A DNA stretch of 64,000 nucleotides from Myxococcales bacterium (GCA_020633325.1 JACKDX010000001.1:1792511-1856510); one strand, 5' to 3'. Shown: positions 35,177 to 44,480, numbered from the stretch's first letter. Notes: generated by a model from the letters alone, not told the origin. Numbers and translations: made by a program.

Positions 35177-36385
35177 ATGCGTTTTCTTGTGCGGTTAGGA
35201 TGGTGCCTCCCTGCGCTGCTAATCACCGAGTGTCTCGGAGACGCTCCTCCATTTAACGAGCGCCCCGAAGCAGGCGCACTTGCCGAGACCTGGCCCGCTG
35301 ATGGCAGTCAGGGCGTGGCGCAGAACCTCCGCGTCCTCGCTGTGCGGTTTCCCGAACGCGCGGCTTTACAAGAACCGCTCAGGCTTTTGGACGAGGTGAC
35401 GGGCGAGGCGATACCGCTTCAATCGCTAGGGGGCGAATGCGCCAGCATCGGATGGCCCACGGGAATTTGTGCTATCGCCGCACCCAAAAGCGCGCTGAAT
35501 GCCCGGACGTCATATCGCGTCGTTTTCAAAGGGACGGCGGAAGATGGTCTCTCCTTAGAAGGACAGTCCCTATTTCGGACCGGCATCGGTCGCGACACCC
35601 TTCCGCCGCGCTTGGAGCCGCTTGAATGTGCGCTCGATGAAGCCGCCCTCAGCGTGGGATGCGCATTAATGGGCGACGTCTATGGAACACTGCGTGTACG
35701 AAGCAACGAACCCGTTCGCCTTTGGCTGAAGGCCGGGGATGCCGCGTGCTCAGCGATTGCTCCGCGGGAGACGGCATCCTTGTTGCTGAGGGGGCTTGCG
35801 CCTGCTACCCGTGTAAAGGCCAAGTTACAGATCGCAGATGCCGCAGATAACCTTCTTGAGCAGGATTTTCTGCTTCAGACCTATGCCGAGCTGCCGAAAC
35901 TCAGCATTAGTAAGATCCTGGCCAATCCGATCGGGAAAGAGCCCGATCAAGAGTTCATAGAGATTCACAATTTCGGCTCTACTCCCATGGAATTGCAGGG
36001 GTTTCAGGTTTCGGACAACGTAAGCCGCATTGGGGATATTTTTCCCCATTCCATGATTCTTTCCGCAAATGGCCGCGCGCTCGTGGTGGCGGAGGGATTT
36101 GATGCGCAAAGCGTAGTCGATAGCGCCATCCCGTCGGGCATTCCTCTTGTCCGTGTGCAGGGGCCCTTGGGCACGGGGGGTCTGTCGAACAGCGGCGAAG
36201 TCATATTGCTGAGAGATGCCCAAGGCCGCCGGCTCTCCGCAGCCCCAGCATTGCCCTCGCCTCAAGCGGGCGCATGCTGGTTTCGGACCGGACAAGACCC
36301 GCGTAGTGACAGCCCGGAGCAATTCTCGTACGAGCCATTATGGGACTGCGATCCCGGCCGGCCGGTTGCTCCCGACAATGACTGA
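35177..36385 (+). CDS. Exported Ig-like/lamin-tail-domain protein
   Basis: A 402-residue protein with a signal-like N-terminus (MRFLVRLGWCLPALLITECLG); the Cys could be lipidated although Glu at -1 is unusual. Residues about 35-120 resemble an SbsA/Big_5 Ig-like domain (WPADGSQGVAQNLRVLAV). Residues about 235-350 match a lamin-tail domain (LSISKILANPIGKEPDQEFIEIHN, given here in its start and FIEIHN core). Lamin-tail domains occur in secreted bacterial proteins and often bind nucleic acid or attach to surfaces; the function here is unknown. The stop overlaps the recD2 start by 8 nt. Confidence 0.75.
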   Translation: MRFLVRLGWCLPALLITECLGDAPPFNERPEAGALAETWPADGSQGVAQNLRVLAVRFPERAALQEPLRLLDEVTGEAIPLQSLGGECASIGWPTGICAIAAPKSALNARTSYRVVFKGTAEDGLSLEGQSLFRTGIGRDTLPPRLEPLECALDEAALSVGCALMGDVYGTLRVRSNEPVRLWLKAGDAACSAIAPRETASLLLRGLAPATRVKAKLQIADAADNLLEQDFLLQTYAELPKLSISKILANPIGKEPDQEFIEIHNFGSTPMELQGFQVSDNVSRIGDIFPHSMILSANGRALVVAEGFDAQSVVDSAIPSGIPLVRVQGPLGTGGLSNSGEVILLRDAQGRRLSAAPALPSPQAGACWFRTGQDPRSDSPEQFSYEPLWDCDPGRPVAPDND

Positions 36386-38579
36386 ACCCCTACCATTCTC
36401 CACCCGACCAAGCGAGCTAAAGGGACAGGTGGAGACTATCGTATATCGGAGCGCCGATGAGCGATTTGCCGTGCTTCGCCTCAAGGAATCAAATAAGGGA
36501 GAGGTGGTTACCGCCGTCGGACCCCTCTGTACCGTGGCCGAAGGCGAGGCACTTCGGCTATACGGCCGCTGGGCTACGCATGCAAAGCATGGTGCGCGGT
36601 TCTTGGTCGAGCGCTTTAGCGCCATCCCGCCTGCGACCCGCGAAGGCCTTGTGAAGTACCTGGGCTCCGGCCTCATACCGGGCATTGGACCCTCGGTCGC
36701 AGCGCGCATTGTCAACCGATTCGGTGATAGGACGCTCGACGTCATCTCAACCCAGTCCGCGCGGTTGCGCGAGGTGAAGGGGGTTGGAAAGGCACGCGCC
36801 ATGGCCATTGCGGACGCTGTGCGCACGCGGCGCGAAGAAGCCGAGACCCTGGCGTATCTCCATGGCCGGGGCATCGGACCGGCTCTAGCCCGCGCGATTT
36901 ACAGTCGCTACAAGGAGCGCACCCTGCACACCCTGGAACGCGACCCTTACCAGGTCGCCGAGGAAATTCCGGGCGTGGGGTTTCGCACGGCCGATCGGCT
37001 CGGGCTTGCTTCCGGTATCGAGCGGGATGATCTGAGGCGGGTCTCAAGCGCAGTGCTCTATGCATTGCGGCGCGCCGCCGAGGAAGGTCACACCTATCTC
37101 ACACGCCAAGAGCTGTCCCAGAGACTGCACACATATATGGTGCCGCCTGCGACGTTACCCGCTGCGCTCAGGCACCTCGATGGACGGGGTGAGGTCCAGC
37201 TCGAGGAGGGCTTAGTGTTCCCGCGTGCGCTCTTTGTCGCTGAGTGCGAAGTCACAAGAAGGCTTGCCCAACTTTCCACGTTTCGTCCTCGGCCTGATTC
37301 GAGGGAAGCTCCCCCCCCAAAAAGCCAGCGTGGAGAACACCTCAACCAACTCTCAGCCCTTCAACACGAAGCCGCCTCAGCCAGCCTTGCTACAGGTCTG
37401 CTGGTCCTCACCGGCGGACCGGGCACGGGAAAAACCACCGCGGTCAGCGCTATCGTGGATGCGCACAAGGCCGAAAACCACCACATTGCTTTGTGCGCGC
37501 CTACCGGAAGGGCAGCGAAACGGCTGGCGGAAGCCACGGGGCATCCGGCCTCGACCGTGCATCGGCTCCTAGAGTGGAACCCCGCCACCCACGCGTTTGG
37601 ACGCAATGCCCGTAACCCCTTAGAAGCCGATCTCGTGCTGGTGGACGAAGCTTCGATGCTGGATCTCCCGCTTTGTCAGCATTTGCTCTTGGCGATCTCG
37701 CGAACCACCACTGTTGTACTTGTGGGAGATGCCAACCAACTGCCACCCATCGGGCCAGGCCCCGTGTTGCGTGCATTGCTTGAAAGCAATGTTGGCAAAG
37801 TGATTCGGCTCACCCAGGTGTTTCGCCAGGCCGAGAAGAGCGCCATTGTGCGCTGCGCGCATGCGCTTTTAGGTGGCGTGTTGCCGGACAATACCTCTAC
37901 CTCGCCGAGCGGTGATGGCGACCTGTTCATCGTGCGCACCAAGGACGCGGAGCGCAGCCTTGAGCGATTGCTTGCCACGCTGGATCGCATCACGAAGGCC
38001 TATCATCTCGACCCAGTCCAAGACGTCCAAGTGTTAAGCGCCATGCGGAAAGGCCCCCTCGGAGTCGTCGAGCTCAACGCTCTGTTACAGACCACCCTCA
38101 ACCCGCAGGCGAAGCCCGTGTCTCCCGGTGGCCTTCGTTCGGGCGACAAAGTGATGCAATTGCGCAACGATTACGACCGCGACATCTACAATGGAGATCT
38201 CGGCAGCGTTGTCGAGCGGCGAGGCGAGCAAACAATCATAGACTTCGACGGACGAAAGATCATCTTTGAGCCTAAGGACTTGGACTCGGTCGCTCTCGCC
38301 TATGCGTGCACCATTCACAAAGCCCAAGGCAGTGAGTTTCCGGCGGTCGTGGTCATGCTTGACACCGGCCATCACATCTTGCTCAACCGTGCATTGCTTT
38401 ACACCGCTATCACGCGCGCCAAGAAAATTGCTGTGATCATAGGGCCCCCGCGCGCTATCGAGCGCGCCGTCAGGCATGCGCCTGCGGGACGCGCCAACAC
38501 ACGGCTTCACGAGCGGTTGATCACATGCGTTCAAGAGCAGCGAGAACGCCATCATGAAACGCCGGCCGGAAACCTCTGA
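36378..38579 (+). CDS. recD2: RecD2-type ATP-dependent DNA helicase
   Basis: A 733-residue SF1B 5'-3' helicase of the RecD2 type that acts without RecBC. The N-terminal OB-like region (about 10-90) and helix-hairpin-helix segments (GLIPGIGPSVAARI, VKGVGKARAMAI, IPGVGFRTADRLG) are followed by motor motifs: Walker A TGGPGTGKTTA, Walker B LVDEASMLD, VGDANQLPPIGPG, and the C-terminal CTIHKAQGSEFP. I chose the ATG at 36378, which overlaps the preceding stop. The 3' end overlaps a convergent hydrolase gene by 59 nt. Confidence 0.93.
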   Translation: MTEPLPFSTRPSELKGQVETIVYRSADERFAVLRLKESNKGEVVTAVGPLCTVAEGEALRLYGRWATHAKHGARFLVERFSAIPPATREGLVKYLGSGLIPGIGPSVAARIVNRFGDRTLDVISTQSARLREVKGVGKARAMAIADAVRTRREEAETLAYLHGRGIGPALARAIYSRYKERTLHTLERDPYQVAEEIPGVGFRTADRLGLASGIERDDLRRVSSAVLYALRRAAEEGHTYLTRQELSQRLHTYMVPPATLPAALRHLDGRGEVQLEEGLVFPRALFVAECEVTRRLAQLSTFRPRPDSREAPPPKSQRGEHLNQLSALQHEAASASLATGLLVLTGGPGTGKTTAVSAIVDAHKAENHHIALCAPTGRAAKRLAEATGHPASTVHRLLEWNPATHAFGRNARNPLEADLVLVDEASMLDLPLCQHLLLAISRTTTVVLVGDANQLPPIGPGPVLRALLESNVGKVIRLTQVFRQAEKSAIVRCAHALLGGVLPDNTSTSPSGDGDLFIVRTKDAERSLERLLATLDRITKAYHLDPVQDVQVLSAMRKGPLGVVELNALLQTTLNPQAKPVSPGGLRSGDKVMQLRNDYDRDIYNGDLGSVVERRGEQTIIDFDGRKIIFEPKDLDSVALAYACTIHKAQGSEFPAVVVMLDTGHHILLNRALLYTAITRAKKIAVIIGPPRAIERAVRHAPAGRANTRLHERLITCVQEQRERHHETPAGNL

Positions 38580-39633
38580 TCTTTTCGTTGGCGCGACTCG
38601 GATGGACCCGGTTGGACAAGAGGGCGACAACCACGTCATTGGTGGGGTCACACCAGACGGATGTGCCCGTAAAACCCAAATGACCGAAGCTGTCTGCGCC
38701 CATGCGCTTGCCCGCAGAGCTGTCAGTGTCGGACTTTGCTTCCCATCCTAGGCGATGCGGATCTCCATCACCCCGATCCCGCAACGCATTTGCTAAATCA
38801 GCGGTGGGTATAAAGTTGGAGCGCCCTGCGAGCACTTCTAACATCGTTCTTCCGAATTGCGCGACGCCCCGGGCGGTACCAAACAAGCCCGCATGACCCG
38901 CAACCCCGCCAAACGCGGCTGCGTTTTCGTCGTGCACCTCGCCACGCACAAGCCTCCCCCGCCACTCACACCATTCCGTCGGCGCGGATCGCGCGACAAT
39001 AGGGGCCCGCTTGTCCGGGGGAAAGGAGGCGGGGAAAAAAACATCATTGGAAATGCCCAACGGCTCCGTTATCTCGGTGCGGACAAGATAATCCAGAGCC
39101 TTGCCCATCTGTCGGGATACTGCTTCCCCCGCAATCAGATAACCCAGATCACTATAGACCACGCTGTCGGGCGTCTCTTTACGCCGCCTCGAAGCTTCGC
39201 TTAAGATCCAACGCCGTGCAGCGGGGCTCCCGATGTCATGGGGGACATCTAGAAACAATCCTCCCCATGCGGAAAGTTTAGAGCGATGGGATAGCAGCAT
39301 CTCTAAGGTAGACTCTCCCCCCACGCCGCCGCGCACATCGGGCAGCATGCGATCGGCACGCGTATCGAGCGCGATTTTTCCCGTCTCCAGCAGACGGAGC
39401 GCCGTCATTGCCACAAACGGTTTGGTCACCGACGCCAAATCGTACAGTGTGCGCGCTGAAACACCGCCTAACTCGGCCGACAGCTTGCCAGCCCACGCCT
39501 CCACGAACACGGGAACGCCTGCCTCCCGCCACCCAATGCACGCCACGCCTCCCGGGAACACGTTCCCTGTCACGCCAGCTTTGAGCATACGTGTGGCCTC
39601 GGCCTTAATTCGGTCGTGACTCACGTTGCTCAT
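38521..39633 (-). CDS. Beta-lactamase-fold serine hydrolase
   Basis: A 370-residue class C beta-lactamase-like hydrolase. The SxxK motif is ASVTKPF, the second motif is YSD in VVYSDLGYLIAGE, and the third is HLG in GHLGFTGTS. YSD rather than YAN is common in esterase/peptidase members such as EstB relatives, so a drug-resistance role is not indicated. No signal peptide is visible after the chosen ATG (39633, with GGGGG just upstream), which suggests a cytosolic enzyme. Substrate unknown. Confidence 0.85.
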   Translation of the reverse strand: MSNVSHDRIKAEATRMLKAGVTGNVFPGGVACIGWREAGVPVFVEAWAGKLSAELGGVSARTLYDLASVTKPFVAMTALRLLETGKIALDTRADRMLPDVRGGVGGESTLEMLLSHRSKLSAWGGLFLDVPHDIGSPAARRWILSEASRRRKETPDSVVYSDLGYLIAGEAVSRQMGKALDYLVRTEITEPLGISNDVFFPASFPPDKRAPIVARSAPTEWCEWRGRLVRGEVHDENAAAFGGVAGHAGLFGTARGVAQFGRTMLEVLAGRSNFIPTADLANALRDRGDGDPHRLGWEAKSDTDSSAGKRMGADSFGHLGFTGTSVWCDPTNDVVVALLSNRVHPSRANEKIRGFRPAFHDGVLAALERM

Positions 39634-39864
39634 CCCCCGTACGTACCCAACCCACGGCCTAAGGTCCAGGAAAACCGTATCCGGGCGACGACTCCTTTTG
39701 GGCGCTCCTTTGCGCCATGGTTGGTTTGGTAGAGGAGATCCTTGGCAATTTGGTCGTAAACGCACTAAACAGCAAGCTCGAGGGTGCCGACATGATCCGT
39801 ATTTCCTGCTTGCCCTTGATAACAAGGTCCCGTAGCGTGTCGCCGCCATCGATGTGAGGAAGCT

Positions 39865-40530
39865 ATGAATATTCAAGAACGCATGACCGCATTCGCGATG
39901 CTAGGAGCCGGCTGGGTGATGTGGCTTCTCGTGGGTCTTTCAGTGTTGTGCCTGGCGGTCGTCATCGAGCGTGGGCTGTTTCTTTGGACCTGCCGCGACA
40001 ACATCCAAAAGCTCAAACGTGATCTGGTGGACCGGCTCACCCATGGCGATTTACAGGGCGCCAAGCAACAGCTCTCAGGCTCGAAATCTTTCGAGGCGCG
40101 CATTGTCACAGTGGGGCTCGAGTCGGCTCAAGCGGGCGCCGCCTCGGCAGAAGAACGCATGGCCGGAGAGTCTTCGGCTTCCCGGCTACAGATGGAGCGC
40201 TATTTGGCGTTTCTCGGAACGGTCGGTAACAACGCCCCGTTTATCGGTTTGCTCGGCACGGTTATTGGAGTGATTCGTGCCTTCCAATCGCTCGAAAGCA
40301 GCGCAGGCAGGGTGTCTGAAGGACTCATGGCGGAAATCGGCGAGGCGCTGGTTGCGACCGCAATTGGTATTCTGGTGGCTCTCCCCGCGGTGGCTTTCTA
40401 TAACTACTTTCAGCGCGTCGTGAAATCCCGCCTGTCCCAAGCGGACGCCATGGGGCGCGAGGTGCTCGCGTACCTGAAAACCCAGACCAAGGCCAGCACC
40501 CTCTCATCGCGGCCTACGCGAGTGGATTAG
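39865..40530 (+). CDS. exbB: MotA/TolQ/ExbB proton channel protein
   Basis: A 221-residue inner-membrane protein with three helices: about 13-35 (VMWLLVGLSVLCLAVVIERG), about 110-135 (GNNAPFIGLLGTVIGVIRAF) and about 155-180 (ALVATAIGILVALPAVAFYN). The GLLGTVIG and ALVATAIGI signatures are those of TolQ/ExbB. With ExbD it converts the proton gradient into motion for TonB-like proteins. A GAGGAA Shine-Dalgarno precedes the ATG. First gene of a rightward exbB-exbD-tonB set. TolQ is the alternative label. Confidence 0.9.
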   Translation: MNIQERMTAFAMLGAGWVMWLLVGLSVLCLAVVIERGLFLWTCRDNIQKLKRDLVDRLTHGDLQGAKQQLSGSKSFEARIVTVGLESAQAGAASAEERMAGESSASRLQMERYLAFLGTVGNNAPFIGLLGTVIGVIRAFQSLESSAGRVSEGLMAEIGEALVATAIGILVALPAVAFYNYFQRVVKSRLSQADAMGREVLAYLKTQTKASTLSSRPTRVD

Positions 40531-40532
40531 TT

Positions 40533-40952
40533 ATGGGCATGTCACAACCCGCTGGCGACGATGATCTGATCACGGGCATCAACGTCACCCCCTTAGTAGA
40601 TATCGTATTGGTTTTGCTGATCATTCTTATGGTGACCGCGAGTTATATTGTCTCACAGACCATCCCCATGGAGCTGCCAACGGCGAAAACGGGAGAAGCC
40701 GTTGCCAGCAACCAGCTCTCGCTGTCCATCGACCAGCAGGGTAAATTTTACCTGAATGCTACGCCCGTCTCCGATGAGGAGTTGCGCGCCCGTGCGCGCG
40801 AGCTGGTGAACTCGAAGCAAGACGCCCGCGCGATAATCGCGGCGAGCGGAAAAACGACGCACGCGCGTGTTGTTCAAGCGATTGACATTCTTCGGCAGGA
40901 AAAAGTGACTAAGTTTGCCATCAATGTTCGGCCTGAAGACCTTGCCAAGTGA
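40533..40952 (+). CDS. exbD: ExbD/TolR protein
   Basis: A 139-residue protein with one N-terminal transmembrane helix. INVTPLVDIVLVLLIILMV carries the Asp required for proton use. The periplasmic part (about 55-139) has the ExbD/TolR fold pattern with LSIDQQGKFYLN. Two nucleotides separate it from exbB; its TGA stop is followed by the tonB ATG 3 nt later. Confidence 0.92.
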   Translation: MGMSQPAGDDDLITGINVTPLVDIVLVLLIILMVTASYIVSQTIPMELPTAKTGEAVASNQLSLSIDQQGKFYLNATPVSDEELRARARELVNSKQDARAIIAASGKTTHARVVQAIDILRQEKVTKFAINVRPEDLAK

Positions 40953-40955
40953 TGA

Positions 40956-41711
40956 ATGGGCTTTAGCCGCCCAACGCTCACTAAATGGTTCGGTCCATTT
41001 ACATCGAGTCTGGCGCTCCATGCGCTGGTGGTGGGAGGCGCTCTAAGTCTCGGGCAAACTCCGCTGCCTCGCGAAAGCTTCGTCCACACGGTCGCGATTG
41101 AAGTCGTTGAAATGCCACGAGGCAGTGCCGTCCAAACGACGGAACCCCAATCCAGCAACAACCCGCCAGCAGGCACTCAAGCTCCGCCGCAACCGAAAGT
41201 CGTGCCCCCGGCGAAGACGCCTCCTTCTACGAAGGCCTCTTCCGACAACCAGGTCGTGGATCTTCAGAATGTCGTGCTAAGCAATCCCTCGGCTGAGGCG
41301 AATAACACCGAGGGACCAGCGCGGCCCACCGCCGGGAGTGCAGCGCCCCCCGGGGCCGGCTCTGGCGGCGGGCCGAGCGGCGTGGTGGGAGTGCCCGACG
41401 GCGTTGTGGGCGCAAAGAGCCTTTCCCGCCGTCCGCAGCCGCTTGGCAACATTCGCAGGGCGCTCGAACGCAACTATCCTCCGCGGGCGCAGTCGCTCGG
41501 CATTGAAGGAAAGGCGCAGGTGCGGGTGCGCGTGTTTCCGAACGGCAAGCCAGATCAGATGACGCTTGCCTTTGAAACGGGCAACGTCGGATTTGGGACG
41601 GCTTGTCTCAAGACGCTCGCGCAGTCGCGCTGGAGTCCCGCGCTCGATCGAAAGGGCACTCCGGTTGCCACCGATATTTCCTTTACATGTGTCTTTGAAA
41701 TCCGATACTAA
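40956..41711 (+). CDS. tonB: TonB-like energy transducer
   Basis: A 251-residue protein with an N-terminal membrane helix (SLALHALVVGGALSLG), a Pro/Gly/Ser-rich linker across the periplasm (about 55-150) and a C-terminal TonB domain (about 165-251) containing NIRRALERNYPPRAQS, IEGKAQVRVRVFPNG and FTCVFEIRY. It should couple ExbBD to an outer-membrane receptor or machine. No TonB-dependent receptor gene is in the window, so the partner may be elsewhere or may be the nearby TPR/barrel complex. Confidence 0.9.
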   Translation: MGFSRPTLTKWFGPFTSSLALHALVVGGALSLGQTPLPRESFVHTVAIEVVEMPRGSAVQTTEPQSSNNPPAGTQAPPQPKVVPPAKTPPSTKASSDNQVVDLQNVVLSNPSAEANNTEGPARPTAGSAAPPGAGSGGGPSGVVGVPDGVVGAKSLSRRPQPLGNIRRALERNYPPRAQSLGIEGKAQVRVRVFPNGKPDQMTLAFETGNVGFGTACLKTLAQSRWSPALDRKGTPVATDISFTCVFEIRY

Positions 41712-41717
41712 ACCTCA

Positions 41718-42281
41718 ATGCGCGCGGGAACTGGCCTATGCAGCGTGATCGCAGGCACAATGCTCTGTGCCGGATGTAAGCCTGTTTCAGTGCCTGGCGA
41801 ACCTGTCGGGCACTTCAGCATTGTCGGCACCTTGCGTGAAAACACGTGCGGACAGCAGGCGGTGCCGGCCAAGAATCCTCTGCTTTTCGAGGTGGAATTG
41901 CGCCGAAAGGACTCGCAAGCGTTTTGGATCCAGCGCGGCCAGCCGGCGGTATCAGGTTCCATCAGTCCCGCGGGACATTTCACATTCAGTGCCACGAGTT
42001 CCTGGGTGGCGATTGCAGCGGACCAGAGTATTGGCTACGTCGGCTGCGCTATCTCGCAAGGAGATACCATCGAAGGAACGCTCTTGTCCGAGCAGGAGCA
42101 GGACAGCGATGCTGGCTTCTCTGCTGAATCGTGGACGGGCACGGAGCATTTGGAGATGACGCCGGTCATGGGGTCAAACTGCGCGCCAGCCTTGGGCAGC
42201 GAAGGCGGCGCTTTTTCCACGCTGCCTTGCAGCGTTCGATACGATCTGTTAGGGACCCTGCTCGCCGGTACGGGCGGGTAG
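41718..42281 (+). CDS. Hypothetical lipoprotein ending inside tRNA-Val
   Basis: A 187-residue protein with a lipoprotein signal (MRAGTGLCSVIAGTMLCAGC). The mature part is beta-rich with several Cys residues. I see no known domain. It starts 6 nt after tonB. Its TAG stop (42279-42281) is formed by bases 8-10 of the downstream tRNA gene, a 10-nt overlap. Function unknown; co-transcription with exbB-exbD-tonB suggests an envelope role. Confidence 0.68.
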   Translation: MRAGTGLCSVIAGTMLCAGCKPVSVPGEPVGHFSIVGTLRENTCGQQAVPAKNPLLFEVELRRKDSQAFWIQRGQPAVSGSISPAGHFTFSATSSWVAIAADQSIGYVGCAISQGDTIEGTLLSEQEQDSDAGFSAESWTGTEHLEMTPVMGSNCAPALGSEGGAFSTLPCSVRYDLLGTLLAGTGG

Positions 42282-42343
42282 CTCAGTGGTAGAGCGTCGG
42301 CCTTACAAGCCGAAAGTCGTGGGTTCAATCCCCACCCCGCCCA
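42272..42343 (+). tRNA. tRNA-Val (anticodon UAC)
   Basis: The 72-nt sequence folds into a full cloverleaf: acceptor GGGCGGG with CCCGCCC, D-arm GCTC-loop-GAGC, anticodon stem TCGGC/GCCGA with loop CTTACAA (anticodon TAC), and T-arm GTGGG-TTCAATC-CCCAC. The discriminator is A; CCA is not encoded (ACTC follows). It reads GUA and, by wobble, other valine codons. Confidence 0.96.
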
Positions 42344-42355
42344 CTCTAAGAGAGC

Positions 42356-43708
42356 TTAGAAGAACACCCGCGTGCCCAACCACGCCTCGAACTTGTTGTA
42401 CTTGGCGGGGTCAAATATGACGCCCGCCGGCCCATCGACGCGATAGGTGAAGTCGGTGAAGCTGCTTGTGTACGCAAGGGATGCCGTAACCGCGACCCAG
42501 CTTCTTAACCGGTACTCCGCAAACAATCGGCCAGTTACCCGAATATCATCACGCGAAGGGGTATTGCCCAAAAGTGTGCCATCGGGTTGCAGGGTCACCC
42601 CGTAATCGTAGTAGCCCACATCTCCCTCGAATCCGAGCAAAACTGAGCCTCCCAGGAATAATTCAAGGCGAGTGTAGCCCCGGTCACGGCTATAAAAGTT
42701 ACCAATAAAGGAGGTGAAATAATCGCGATCGTAACCCGCCGCCAAGGTCAGCGTCTCTTTAGGCCGCCACCTCAACTCAGCGAGGGCCGTAAGCCCGTCG
42801 TACTCTTCCGCTACGGCATAGAAACCCACCGCATAGCCGCCAAACACACTGAACGACAGTTGTTGCGTCAATGCGCCATTGATACCCAGTCGTGAATGGT
42901 AACGCTCGTTGTCAACGAGGAGGCTCGTCGCATCCACATCGTTGGGATTGCTATAGTTGGTGAGATACAGGTTTGTTTCGTAAACCAGCGCAGTTTCTGG
43001 CAAAAACCGCCAAGACGCGTTGCCGGATATCGTGTGCTGCAGGCTATTTCCAAACTGAAATACGTTGTCGTCAAAAATGTCGATGCCAAAGCTGTAGCCG
43101 AGCGTCCCGCCAATGATATTACCGCGAGAAAACAATGAGGCTTCGACGCCGACAACGTTCCTGTTGCGACCGAAGTTATACGGATTGCCGCCACGAACCG
43201 CCTGGGTGAATGGGCGGATGGTACGCGAGAATTGGTCGTATAAGCGCAAAGAAAAGGGGCGTTTGGGATTGATGTGGAGGTCCAACTCTCCAGCCGCAGA
43301 AAGGTTATCCCGGGCCTCATCAATAAAGTAATGATAAAGTGACCCAGACAAGCCTGCGCTAAAGACTATCCCCGGCAACTCATCGGCCTCGGCCTCATCC
43401 ATGCGCTGCTGATTGAGCGTCGTCAGCAATAGGTGCGGCGACACCCGCAAAACAGCACTGTCCTGCGGGTTGCTCTCCTCGTAATACACGTTGGAATCCC
43501 AGCCCACCTCGGCACCTACCCCGGGGTGTAACTCGAGGTCGCCTGCTCTCAATCCAGGTCCCTCGGCGCGCTCACGATCATCCAACCAAGCCGGGTTCTC
43601 GTTCCATGAACCAAAGGCGCTTTGTGCCTGCGCAAGCGGCGCACCCACCCCTGCAATGAAGGCATAGGCAACACAGCCAAACCACAGATGACGGTAGCAC
43701 TGAGCCAT
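42356..43708 (-). CDS. Outer-membrane beta-barrel protein
   Basis: A 450-residue exported protein with a signal peptide ending APLAQAQS. The mature sequence is a succession of alternating hydrophobic/polar strands with many Tyr and Phe, and it ends in RVFF, consistent with the terminal aromatic of outer-membrane barrels. It resembles BBP2-like barrels found in Myxococcota. It is the last gene of the leftward TPR/AgmX array, 172 nt after the coiled-coil gene, so it may be the outer-membrane partner of that complex. That link is inference. Confidence 0.75.
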   Translation of the reverse strand: MAQCYRHLWFGCVAYAFIAGVGAPLAQAQSAFGSWNENPAWLDDRERAEGPGLRAGDLELHPGVGAEVGWDSNVYYEESNPQDSAVLRVSPHLLLTTLNQQRMDEAEADELPGIVFSAGLSGSLYHYFIDEARDNLSAAGELDLHINPKRPFSLRLYDQFSRTIRPFTQAVRGGNPYNFGRNRNVVGVEASLFSRGNIIGGTLGYSFGIDIFDDNVFQFGNSLQHTISGNASWRFLPETALVYETNLYLTNYSNPNDVDATSLLVDNERYHSRLGINGALTQQLSFSVFGGYAVGFYAVAEEYDGLTALAELRWRPKETLTLAAGYDRDYFTSFIGNFYSRDRGYTRLELFLGGSVLLGFEGDVGYYDYGVTLQPDGTLLGNTPSRDDIRVTGRLFAEYRLRSWVAVTASLAYTSSFTDFTYRVDGPAGVIFDPAKYNKFEAWLGTRVFF

Positions 43709-43880
43709 CCAACCCGACTTCCTTTTACACGATTTTGCGGGCCCCGGGCCCCCCGCGTGCCCTAGTCTCTATCAAAAGTTGGGCGGGAAATCGATAATAT
43801 TGTGGACGTATCGCATTTTCCTCGGCCGCGCGCTATCTAGCACTCGAAACTACAAGCCGAGCTCCTCTGCGCCTAAAAGG

Positions 43881-44480
43881 CTATTGCACGGGGCTGATAG
43901 GCGGAGGGACCACGGGCAAGCTTGGCATATCGGGCAAGGGCGGATTGGCGGCCTTCTCTTTGGGCGTCTTTGGATCGATCGTGGTGGTGACTTTGGTTTC
44001 GCCGGTTTCGTAGAGATCTTGCCCCACACACTGACCCGACTCTTGCTCGAGCACGTTCAGCTTTCGGCCGAGCACGCTAAGGACTGTGGCCTCGTGCGCT
44101 TGCCGGTCGGCGTCTTTGGTTTGAATGGCCTGCTCCAGCGCTTGTAAGCGCTGCTCAGCGTTCCGGGTGCTCACGTTGGCCTGCGTGAGCTTGTCATCGA
44201 GACAGGTCGACTGAATCACGTCCTTCTCTTGGCGAGCTTGGTTGAGCAGGTGCGCGACGTTTCGGGAAAGCTGCCTGCCTTGCTTGATGACTTGTTGGCC
44301 CAACTGAATTTTGCCTTCAGGCGTCGCAGGCAAAGGCGTGGCAGGTTGATTGCTGGACGCCGCTGAAGTCTCAACCTCCGCTCCAATGCTGGGCTGCGCC
44401 TCAACCAGGCCGACCGCTATCAGCGCCAAACCGCCAAAGAGCCCTGCCAAGGTTTTGATTGTGATAGGTAATCGGCTCAT
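43881..44480 (-). CDS. Exported coiled-coil hypothetical protein
   Basis: A 199-residue protein from ATG 44480. A signal peptide (about 1-29) is followed by a Pro/Ser/Thr-rich stretch, an Ala/Gln-rich helical coiled-coil (about 60-145; TRNAEQRLQALEQAIQTKD) with two Cys residues, and a Pro-rich C-terminus. No family recognised. It lies 53 nt downstream of the AgmX/PglI-like gene. Position suggests a periplasmic accessory of that system. Confidence 0.7.
   Translation of the reverse strand: MSRLPITIKTLAGLFGGLALIAVGLVEAQPSIGAEVETSAASSNQPATPLPATPEGKIQLGQQVIKQGRQLSRNVAHLLNQARQEKDVIQSTCLDDKLTQANVSTRNAEQRLQALEQAIQTKDADRQAHEATVLSVLGRKLNVLEQESGQCVGQDLYETGETKVTTTIDPKTPKEKAANPPLPDMPSLPVVPPPISPVQ

Noticed and set aside
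38521..39633. Beta-lactam resistance gene
   Set aside because: The fold is class C beta-lactamase-like, but YSD replaces the usual YxN and no signal peptide is seen; esterase/peptidase-type function is more likely.
39717..39857. 46-codon open frame upstream of exbB (MVGLVEEILGNLVVNALNSK...)
   Set aside because: Plausible composition but no Shine-Dalgarno and no known family; the 231-nt gap between the hydrolase and exbB is otherwise empty.
42272..42343. tRNA-Val as an integration site for a mobile element
   Set aside because: No integrase gene or direct repeat of the tRNA 3' end was seen on either side within the window.
43737..43756. GC-rich inverted repeat GCGGG...CCCGC upstream of the barrel gene
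   Set aside because: No T-tract on either strand, so not an intrinsic terminator; too simple in sequence to call a regulatory site.
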